64,000 nt of DNA from Henricia sp. BOLD:AAB3569 (Eukaryota > Echinodermata > Asteroidea > Spinulosida > Echinasteridae), in contig JBBELK010000525.1 in assembly GCA_037783545.1 (NCBI GenBank), forward strand, positions 992,001 to 1,056,000. Direction: 5' to 3'. How positions within the stretch are numbered: position 1 is the stretch's first letter; each line of letters starts with the position of its first letter. The notes under the pieces were generated by a model. It saw only the letters and a list, made by a program, of their open reading frames with translations, did no database searches and was not told the origin of the DNA. This document shows, in pieces, positions 50,201-62,200 of the stretch. A program made the position numbers and the translations under genes.

Positions 50201-53200
50201 TGGCTGGCGGGACATTTTAGCAAAATAAAGCAAATACAATATTTTGTGCTAAACAGCGCCATGAAATTGGCTCCTGGTCACCAAAAAGCTCAACACTGGC
50301 GCATACATTACGCGTCAAATGTCAGGCGTCGCACACCAATTTTGACGTACAAAGATATATTTAAAGACCTGTGTGTATATTTTGATTCGGGACGCGCCTC
50401 GTTGGCCCGCGCCGCAATAGACGCACATGTATCTCTGTTTACAGTGCTCCCAGAACACACAACAGCCGTATGTCAAAGCTACCCGTTCAAAACAAATGGA
50501 CTCGTTTGTCGACGGCCGTTGTATCTTGCATTTATTATATGAAATGAGATTTTGGCGGGCGTCTGGCGGGACTTTTGCAGCAGAAAATTCGTCTGGCAAG
50601 GGCCATTCCGTACTCTGTGTGATGTGCTCTTTCATCTAAACTTAGTTTCATGTGGTACCTCGAATGTTTGATTCAGCGCAATTTTTGGCCCCCTTTGGGG
50701 ATCCCCAGGGGTCAAACGCAGCAGAGAGACCCCGGCAGACGCCCAGATCTGCAAATACTAGGTCACTTCCTAAATGTTCCTGCCCTCGGTTGTTGGTACC
50801 TCGTTCGTTTAACCAAAACCCTCTGGGCTGCCGGTCTATAAGTGAAGTCAGCCTTGCCACAAGAGGTGTTCATACATGTTACTGACTAACAAAATATGTA
50901 TTTGTGTTTGTGTTGTCCTTTGATTGTTTTTGGATTTGTCTTTCTTGTTATCGTTCGTTTGTTTGTTGTCATTTCTGTTCAAAGTCGCATTATTGTAGTT
51001 AGAGAGCCTCACGATAAGCTGTATAAGCTTTTTAGGTAATCCATCAGGCCTGCATGGTGCTTCTTTGTGTTTTGTTTTTCTGTTGTCCTGTTTTGTTGTT
51101 TGTTTTAATTTGTATTTGTAATGGATTTTGTAACTCAATTTTATTGTTTGTAAGTATTTTTTTCTATAGATTTGTATATATTTGTATATTTGCCTGAAAA
51201 ATGATATAATAAAACAATTTTAAAAATCTCTCTCAGCCACCTTGATCATTCAGTCTGAGAGCTGAGTATAATTTTTTTTTGTTTTTTTTTCGTATTTAAA
51301 TTTGCCATTTTTTCGTCATTCCTAGGGTGAGCCCATAGAGAACTCCAATGTACAGCGTTCCTGTTCCCCATCCGCCCTAGCATGGAACCCAATAAAACCC
51401 TCCGTGGTCGTTGGATGGGAGAATGGGGACGTTCACGTTTGGAGCGAACAACATCGGGAAGTCTATGAGACACCTAAGATACATGCAGGAGAAGTCTGCC
51501 TGATCGTGTGGAATGATTTGGGCAACCGTGTGTTGACAGCAGACAGGGTAAATCCCGATTTATACATCATGCGAACGCGAACGCAAATCCGACAACTGAC
51601 TTTAAACATTTTGTGGCAAACTCTCGCACAAGTTGAAATTAGTATGCTATATATATGGGGATTATTTCAGGGATAATGACCCAGGGACTGCTTGGGTCAA
51701 TTAATTTAATACAAATGTGGACAAATTACTTCATCTTTCTGCAAATTTGCAGTGCGAAAACTTCGCTGTGATGCCAAATTCACGTTCGCTTTCGCATGTA
51801 GCACGGACCAGGCTTAAGATTCCCTTCTGAATAATTCCATGTAGTTGAAACACGGTGTCCGCGTTAGATCTAAAACCTTTTTGACCTTTTTTTTTCACTA
51901 GTGGATTTCATGAGTCAAGTAATAATAATAATAATAATAATAATAACGGTTTTTATATAGCGCTTCACACTGGCGTCCCGAAGCGCTTTTTTTTTTTTTA
52001 CATTAATTTGTAGTATACAATGAACTAGAGAAAGAAATTATACAACAATTATAAAAATAGATGTGTCTTGAGCAATGTTTTAAATTGTACTCATAAATAT
52101 CCATTGTTTAATGAGATATAAAAACCTCTATTATTTGTAACAAAATATAGGAGCTGTCCAGTGCAAATGCAGGCGACATTCAGTGTTTTTTTTACAATTT
52201 TTTGAACAATACAAAATTTCAAGTCAGAATCCTCCAAATTCTAATTACAAATATTGCTTAGGCTGAAAATTGTGCACTAAATTTCAGATTCAACAAGAAA
52301 ACTTTCAGGGTCAGAGTAAAAAAAAAGCTAAATTGACGTGGTGTCAAAGTTACATGCGTAACCACCACTTTTTCAAATAATAGAAAAATTTGTAAACTCT
52401 ATCAAAGACTGAAGATGCAAAAATTATCACAGAACAATGAAAGCAATCATATTGCACAAGATAATTATATAAATGATGACTTATTCTTCACTTATTGACA
52501 ATTTTGTGGAAAATAAAAAATGTCACACCTTAATTGTGTCCCAACCTGGGGCCAATTTCATAAAGATGTTTAGCAGAACATTTTGCTTAAAGGCACAGGC
52601 TCGTCAGCAATGCGCGCCCGCCAAATTCGTGCTCGAAACACGCAGATGCCTTTGCTATGGAGCTGCGTATTGCGTGGCACACATTTGGCGGGCGCGCATT
52701 GCTGACGAGCCTGTGCCTTTAATCCAAAGTTTTTTTGCTTTATAAAAATTTGTTAATAGTAAAAATCGTATGTCAACTTGTGTTCTTAGCAAGAATAGCA
52801 GAACACATTCAATTGTAATACACATCACATAAGATTTTGACTGCTAACCCATTTTTATAAAGCAAACAAATTTTGCATTAAGCATTTTTCCCCCTTGGAC
52901 CCTGGTAGAAGCACCATCTTTCCTTTATAAGCACTATTGTCCAATAGAGGCAATGTTTTAATTGGGGTTGATCGCAGAACAAATTCAGTGAAGGGGGACA
53001 AAACTAGAAAAACGAGAATTAATTTAGAAAACTTAATTTAGAATTACAAGAATTTTAAATTAAAACTAGAAAATAAGAATTAATTTGCTGAATGCCGCAA
53101 TAGGGCGACATTTCGGGAAGACTCTCCCCGGGGACCACCGAAATTTCGGCAAGAGTCACTCAAAATGACACCTTATTTTTGTACCCAAAGCTTCCAGAGA

Positions 53201-56200
53201 TGCTTCCAGACTGAAGAGAAACAGCTCCAGTCCCAATAAAAATGGTTTTTGACCTTAAAAAAATGGTTTTTGACGTTTAAAAAATGATTTTTAAACTCAA
53301 AAATATTAGGGCGACACCAAAATGTCGCCCTATTGAGCAGGTCGCCCTAATATAGCTTTTTTACACACGATTTGTCGCCCTATTCTAGCATTGATAGTAA
53401 TTTTTCTCACTTTTTAAACATTTGTAGCATATTCAGAATTACAAGAAAATAGTGTCACTATTGCTTGCTTATTACTTTCTGGTGACAGACTGGACTGATC
53501 GCTGTGTGGAAATGCGACGGACGAGGGCGCTTTGGCTCGGCGCCTTTCTGCAAAGAAGAGCTGGACCAGGCCACGACCCAGTGTGTGTTCCAGCCGGGAA
53601 TTGGGCCTGATATTTCTGCGTAAGTTGAACAATGATAAGCTTTAACGAACGCAATATTTAGTATGGTGTCTAATCACCTTTGAAATGAAACAACCAAACA
53701 TGGGATAAGAGAAGAATCATATGGTCCTCATCAGGATTCGAACCAGAGTTCTCTGACACTCCAGGCATATGCTTTTCTAAACAATATACAGTATTGTCGG
53801 AAAATTTATTTTTTTATCAAACTGAATGATGTGCATAAACATATGTTTGGTCCTCTTGCAGTGAAGCGTCGGCCCTGGCTAAAGCGGCTGTCAGTGGTGA
53901 CCAGAGGGCACTAGACATGTTCTCATCGGACAAGAGTTCTCTGAAATTAGGCAGCTCCACTAACGATGGGCTCACTTGTTACATTGGCGGTTCTGAAGGT
54001 AATGAGATTAAAATCATTTCCCTCTAAAAAAATGGATTTCGTTTTCAACTTAACTGTCATTTAAAATACCTCCCCAAAATACTATTCATGGTGGGAAGAA
54101 AACAAGAAATTTGCAATCTCCAATTTGGATGTGGAAGCAAAAAAGGTTGGTGTAATTTCTGCGCTGCATTATGGAACCTGATAAATTAGTTTACTAAATT
54201 GCGGTAGATTTTTGACGATATCCCTGGATATATATACAGATTGCAGAATGGTAATGCGAAAAATATGACACATGATATGGTATCAAAGTCTGGGAAAAAT
54301 GGGGGTGTCAAAAGTGTGATCTGGTCACGCGTGAAATCTCCCATTGAGAATCACTGACCACGCTGCGCGCTGTCTTGGTCGCGGAACGCCTGTGCCATTG
54401 TGATGCACACAATGAACAATTTCAAAACGGGACCAAGCTATTTTTTCTGCAAGCCTCGCTTTGGTTCCGTCCATTCTAATAGGAGAAAAGGGAAGATGGC
54501 CGCACCGTGATAAAGGTCTATTACGTGGCCAAGAGGACATCTTGAGCAGAGATGTGGTCAAGATCTAAATTATGAGGCTTTTTAAAATATAAAATCAACC
54601 AATTTTGTTGTAATAAACTCCTAAAAAACCTTCAATAAAATTACCATCAAAACCATTTGAATGAAAATAAGATGCGTAATAACATTACAATGAATTTAAA
54701 AAAATACAAAATTTTACAATTTTTGATCTCTGACTATCCCATGTGTACTTAAGGTAAAGGCTACTTCATTGATGACAAGGGAACCTGCAGCCAGGTTTTG
54801 ACTGCTGATGGCCCTATTAAGAAGATGCTGTTTAATAAACGCCGTAATATCCTGGTAGTTGTGACACAAGCTATGATGCTAACTCAGTACAGCTTGGCAT
54901 CGGATGGGAAAACAACAGAAACGATGAAGGTACTTGAAACTGCCTTTTAGTTTGTTGGGATGTCATGTCATTTATTTTTTTATTTTATTTATTTATTTAT
55001 TCACCACATCAAACAGCGGAAGAACCGCCAATTACAGGAATGGGATCAATTAACATAGATATTTGAATAACTATCAACTTCTAAGTTGAATTAGAAATGG
55101 CCAGAGACACCGGGGAATCCATATCCTTACTCTTCACGAAAGAATGCTCTGGGATCTTTAAAGTGCGTTACCTAAAGCGGGCCTCCCACTGTGCGATTTT
55201 TGCCACGAATTAGCTACGATTGGTTACGATTGGGTACGATTGTGTGTAGAGTCTATAGGCAGTCTCCGATAATCGTTCCAATTCGTAGGAAATTCGTGGC
55301 AAAAATAGCACAGTGGGAGGCCCGCTTAACACACTGGACCAACGGCTTTACATCCCTTCCGAAGGACGGAACAATTGTGATTAAGTGCCTTGCTCAAGAG
55401 CACAAGTGCCACAACCCGTCACGGCCCGGAATCGAACCCACATTCTAGTACTGGCACAGGAACTTGAGTTCGACGCGCTAAACCCCACATGCTGTGTTTA
55501 ATTCTTTAGGCACTTCACATTCGTTATTTTCACAGTTCTACAGAGCATACTATTTTTCAAGACCGCCTCCCTCCCCCAAAATACTACCGCCTACGCGGCC
55601 CTCGACCTTCCCTCTTCCTACCCTTTCGAAGTATGTCACAAGTTGCATTGCAAATTTTGCCGCAAGTCACGTCACAAGTTGCATTGTAAGAAACAAGACA
55701 CGTCATAAGTTCAGGGGTGAGATTTGTCCCGATTTTTCCGGAAATGTCTGGAATTTTACCGACGCATCCGGATTTGAGTTTTCTGTTTTTCATTGTGAAA
55801 TCTCTGATTTTTAGTAGATTTCCGCTTTTTCGATATGTGCTCCGTGATCCACATTTTATTTTCCGCCTTTTTGCCCTTGCAGCGGGCCATATTTTTTTAA
55901 CGAGCGCCTTCAATTGATTCAGTAATTTTGCAAAGCAAACTTGTGCAAGTCTAGTCGCTACGCAAGTGCCATGACATACAGCGCTGTACCATGTACATGT
56001 ATGTACTGTGCCCCTCGGCGAGCAGACCGAGACTGCAATGAGTAGCGAAGCAGACGTGTACAAGTCTAATCCCTAAGCAAGCGCCATTTTTGCCTGCATC
56101 TTAAACGGGCAACGGTCGTGCATTGCGTTACACATGCAGGAAAACAAAGAATTGAAGAACTCGCAGTGTAAATGCAAACGTATTTCAATAGCCTTGTTTA

Positions 56201-59200
56201 TTGTGTTTTACCTCGTCTGCTTTTTGAAAGATTGGTAAAAAAAATAAAAATATTTGCTGACTTAAACTTGTTTGTCTCTCTGTCAGGTCAAATTGAGTGG
56301 TAAAGCGTCCGAGACGGATTGTGACATGGTGTGGGCTGGTAAAGGGCTTTTGGCTACGGCTAGTGGAGAATGCCTCATAAGGTATTATCCCCGTATATTA
56401 AAGGCAGTATACATGATTGGTATCTCGAAAATCAGAAATGTTCACAGATTTACGCCTAACTTACACAATATATACATGATGACCGTAGAAAACTTCCCCT
56501 GAAATGGTTTTGTTTAAAGTGCTATAGTCTTTGAGAAATGAGTAAAACAATTAGTTTTCGTCTCATGAGACGAAAATTCAATTCGCCCCAAAACCATTTC
56601 TCCCAAGTGCCATTTCGCCACCAAACCACTTCGCCTGAGTGCCATTTCGCCCCAAATCACTTCGTCCAAACACTACATCGCCCAAATGCTACTTCGCCCC
56701 AAAACCACTTCGTGCACAGGCCATGCTTCAGGGCGAAATGGTTTTGGGGCGAAATGACTGCAAACCCTTTTTTGACGAAGTTAGACGAAGTACGGAGCTG
56801 GTTTTTGCTCAGGTTCGTTTTAATCATGCATATATTCAATCACACAGGGGGATAAAACTATGTGTAACAGTTTACCAATCATGTATAATATCTGAAGAAA
56901 TTTCTTTTGTTGCTCAGTTCACATTTTTACAGGCGGTTTAAACTTTTAAGTTTCAACCAGTACATTTTGAGTGATAATCTTAAATGGATCTTTGTCATGT
57001 TGCCAGGATGTGGGATCTTGACAAAGATGACAACTACGTCTTAGGTCTTGATCCTCATCAGGGGTTTGAGACGGGAGAGTGCATCAGCAGCATTGCTTAC
57101 TCCTCAAAGAAAGGTACATTTTGTGGCTGTGTATTAATGTTAACGGGGAACTCTGGCACGGAAACTATGTCTGCTCATGTTACTAAGCTATGCAAATCAG
57201 CATCTTATGCATTATGGAGGATAGGAAAAATACGTAATTTGCTTGATCAGAATTCAACTAAAAAATTTGTTCATGCTTTTGTTACATCCAGACTTGACTA
57301 TTGCAACAGCTAGCATTTTGGCTTGCCCGAGTTTGAATTGAGGAAATTACATGTTATTCAAAACTCAGCTGCACGTCTAGTCACCAAGACAAAAAGATTT
57401 GAGCATATTACCCAGCTGTGCATGTGCTGAAAGGTCTACATTGGCTTCCAGTAAATAAGCGGTTGGAATTTAAAATTGCTTGTCTTGTTTATAAGATCAT
57501 AAATGGAATAGCTCCGAATTATCTTTGTGAATTATTAAGTGTTAAATTAAGTATGCGGACTCTGCGATCAACAACTGGTGTGGTTTGTTTACAGCAGCCT
57601 TTTGGCATGACTAAATATTATGGTGATCGATCTTTCGCAATTTATGCCCCCCGTTTGTGGAATAGGCTATTACCATCAATTCGATCAGCTGATACTTTTG
57701 AAAGCTTTAAAACTAATTTTAAAACGCATATTTTAAGCAAAATTTGTTATCACTTAATTGTTAGTTTTTAACTTGATTGTTTTTTAGGTTCTAAATTTGT
57801 GTATTTTATGTACAGCGCTTTGTGATGTCTTTGTGACATGGAAAGCGTTTTTTAAATACTTCGTTATTAATTTTAACGTGTTCACGGATGATATGAAAAT
57901 AGTACGCCAGTATTTTTCACTGTTAGCAGAAGAGTTAATGATTTTTGTCTGTCTTGTTCAGGAGTGCTCGTCGGCGGGACTGACAAGGGTCGGGTAGCCA
58001 TGTGGAAGTTTGCACCAGCTCGGGGAACTCTGGCACGGAAACAAGATGGAGAGACCAAATGGAAACTACAGGTAACATAACCAACGGCCGGAAGAGAAAT
58101 CTGAAATATTTGATCAATTTCAAATTCAAACTCATTGAACCAGTCTTGGCACAGAACATTTCTGACATTGTTGTAGTAATTGTATACGTGAGCCAGAAAA
58201 TGATCAAACGCTCATGTGCCACAAGGCTTATATACCGTAATTTTCGGAATATAAGCCGCCCGGGGTATAAGCCGCGACACCCGAAAATTCCAGAAACAAG
58301 ATTCACCGTCGGCGTATAAGCCGCCCGGCTTATTAGCCGCACCATTTTGTCGGCCACAGATTGATCACAAAGAACTGCCGCCGTAAGTGCCTCACCGCGG
58401 GCCACGCACTGCAATAGTCACACTCTCTGTCGGCACGGCATGTCGCCTCAAAGAGAGCTTTGTGGTCCAGGTTGTTTTGATGACAGCACACTCAAAAGAA
58501 AACCTTATTGAAATCAAGAAGTGGCTTTATCGGAAAAGGCGTTACATGTTTATAATAAGTTATAGCAAGGTGCAATTGCACTCAAAGTAGGCTAATCTTG
58601 TTCCAGTTTGTTTTGTAAATAGATAAAGTACATGTAACTTGACATATTTTAAAAATGCCTTGGAATGTGCATAATAAGAAATCTCCAAAAAATAAAGGAG
58701 AGTAGAAGACATCGATGACGAAGGCCGCAAGCCATCAAGATATTCGCTGGATTCTCCGACGGCGGTCGCACGGCAGTGCATCAGGCCGGTAGGCCATGCA
58801 CAAACATGGTAAGTAAAAGTAGGGCTTCGTTCCAAATACGCGCACATTGTTAAACGTTTGCAACGTTCGCCAACAACATACCCAGCTTGTACGCATATGC
58901 ACAAGATCAAAGAGCACTGTAACCAGAGGCGAACGTTGCCAACGTTCGCATGAGTGGAACGCAGCCCACGTGTACAAATTGTACACTGCTTTCGCCCGGG
59001 CCCGACGCATATGCTAAGCATGTACGATAATAGCCGGCCGAGTCTCTCCATTACGCGCACCGCGATTGGCTATTTTCAATGCACATGGTGACTTGGCGAT
59101 TTTGATCTCGCCGGCCAAAATAAAATATGCCAAACGTTTTATGTTTGATTGCTTCCGTATTGTACTGCCACTACATTGCATTTGTCATGCGTTTGGGTCC

Positions 59201-62200
59201 ATCACGATTAAACTAAAAACGCGAAGGACAGTGACAAAGAATTTAAGACATTGTACTGGACCAGATGGACGGGGGTTTAGACCGAAGCTGCAACATCAAT
59301 AATTGGACGGTTCATGGGGCCTCTCCATTTGCAAAAAGAGTTTATAAATAAGAAAACCAGCTTCACGGTGGTTCTTGCCTGCACGGCCAGCGGCAAAAAA
59401 CTGTGCAAACGCTATGTTTTCTTTTTTCCCGAATTCGGTTATCTCAATAGATCATTCTATTATATGTTGATTCACTATACATCATTCAAAATTACTTGAA
59501 AAAGAAGATTGCAACTGACATAAAGGGGCTTCATGGGGATTGGGTGATTGATATTAATATTTGTAATTCAGCGGAAAAGGAATGCTACATAGATCTAGAT
59601 ACGTCTTTTGCTTGGTACCGGTATTACCGATGATTTGCGTCCGCCCCATATTTTTGTGCACGACGCCGCTATAGTTCATTCACCCCCATTGTATCAATGG
59701 CGGTGAATGAACTATGGCGGCGTCGTGTTCCGAATTTACCTTTGACCCCGCCACCGCGCGCGAGATACCGAAAAGGCTTATTAAAATAGGGGACCGTTTG
59801 CCTGCCTGCGGACGTACGTACACGTATGCCGCTTGGGCGAAGGGGTTCAAGTTGGGCGAAGTGACTGTACATCGTTGGAAAAACATCGTTAATTAAAATT
59901 ACTTGTAATGATTTTCCATCTAAAACACACATTTCCACAGACAATGACAAACACAGAACTCTTTGGATTTTAAAACAACGCCAACTAAAAGTAAGGAATT
60001 GAAGAAAACACGGAAAGAACAGACGCACCAAACGATTTGTTTGGCGTGGACGAGTACTCACGACCGATGGCATGGTCCGATGGCGAACTGGTTGCCTGCG
60101 CTTGTGCTGTGTCACATCGATGTATGGGTCACCAACGAAGATCGGTACACTCTGCACCTGGAAAATTGTACACCTTTTCGTGCGCGTGCGACGGCCTTCA
60201 ACATCGTTTTTTGACAATAAAAAATTCCCATAAAAGATTGATATAATTATTTCAGGAACTACATTACATAATGTATATGAGCATATCATGATTTTTATCT
60301 TGAGAGCTCGGCGTATAAGCCGCCCGGTTTATAAGCCGCCGGGAACTTTTTTTTGGGCAAAATCAACGTATAAGCCGCGGCTTATATTCCGAAAATTACG
60401 GTACACTAAAAATCACGCATCTTAAACAAAGTTGGCTGTGGTACCCTTCCAGATGGCCTCGGGGTGCTCTTTGAAATTCGGACAAAATTAAAGGGTTCCT
60501 AATTTGGGATTATTATCAACGAAATATATGCTATAAAACCACTCTACTCGGTTACAGTCATAAAAATCCTATTTGGAGCTTGTTTTGGGGTTTAAAACAA
60601 AGATTTTTAGTTTTTATGCTAATGACAATATGCATATTCATGACCAAGGTCATAATGTCACAAGAAGGAAACACAGGAAAATCACATTCAACTGTGTACA
60701 AAAGATTCCACTTTTTTCTCAAACTTGCTGAAACTTTTGTAATCCCTGGCCGTTTGAATTTGTAAGCCATGACAAAACTGGGGGTGGAAACTGCAGCAAT
60801 TTGCCACAACTCCAACTTGAAGTTTTTTCTTAAATTTTCCCTTCTGTCTTCCTTAAGTGATGCACTCCAAATGCTTAATCCAAAATTTGTTTGCTTTATA
60901 AAAATAATTTAATAGTCAGAATTGTATGTCAACTTGTGTTTTTAGCAAGAATTGCACAACACCAATCAACTGTAATACACATCATATAAGATTTTGACTG
61001 CTAACCCACTTTTATAAAGCAAACAAATTTTGGATTAAGCAATTCTTTTTACTAAACAGCTTTATGAAATTGGCCCCTGGTGGACAGGACTGGTGTATCA
61101 AATTCAACACCTTGGTTAATTATGCAGGTATGGGTTCAAATCTAGGCCATGTCCATGGTGCTAATGCCCTTTGGCAAGACAGTTTGCCATGAAATGCCAG
61201 TGCCTATCTCCACCAAGGAGTAAATGAATACTTGCAAGGGTAGTAAAGGTAGTGTTGTGTTTGATTCAAGTTGCCTAACCATTGAACACCTGTATTAAAC
61301 TTTTCCCCCAGGCCCCTTCCATCTTAGAAGGGAACATCCTACAGGCCAAATGGGGGACAGGCAGGGACTACCTAGCTCTGAACAGCATCAATAGTGTGTT
61401 TATACTGCACGCCCTCGACATGAGCGCTCACATTAATGATCAGGTAATTGGTGTTTTCACCAAGGCCAATGGCCTCATGCCCTGCTGAGTTGGCCCTGAT
61501 GTCCCTTGGAGATAAACACTTTCTGAGGCCAACTTGGCCAGCATGCCCTATCCTCTTAAAATTCATGAGGCTTGTATACACTAATAAATAGCCTTTTCCA
61601 TGTAACATTTCTTCACTTTAAAATTCTTCACTTTAAAATTGAGGGGCAGTTTAGAAAGTCCACACTATGCTATTATTGCTACATGGTACAAGCCAATGCC
61701 TAGCAATCAACAGTCTGGTTGCTTTATGCCATTCTCTCCTACGCTGAACACAGTATTGATTCTGTACTTCACACCTGCCGAGTGCACCACATAGCAACAA
61801 CAATTTAGTCTGGTCAAGTGGATACTAAGTGTGCATGTAGAAGGAAGTATGTCAGGACACCAGACGCTATTCACGTGAAACGTACCAATTGGTATACATT
61901 TGGAACCTCGGTGCCCTTTGAAATTTGGACAAAATCAAGGCCGGATTGACCTGCACCTTATTTTCATAAATTTGAGGCCTGAGTGCAGTATACAAATAAT
62001 GAATTTTTATTAGTGCAATGGGAGGAATATTTTCATGAAGTGAAAGATGGAATGTTCCATTCAATTGCACGAATTAAAACATTCATTATTTGTTTTATAT
62101 AATGCCCAAGTAGATCCTTGCAGGGATGTCAGAGTTCAGGCAATTGCCTGATTTCAGGCTTTTTCATTTTGTTCGACTGTACATAGCTGCATATGTTTAT

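Noticed and set aside
59669-60289. 206-codon minus-strand frame as a transposase
   Set aside because: No catalytic triad or DNA-binding motif; other frames are also open here because the DNA is GC-richer.
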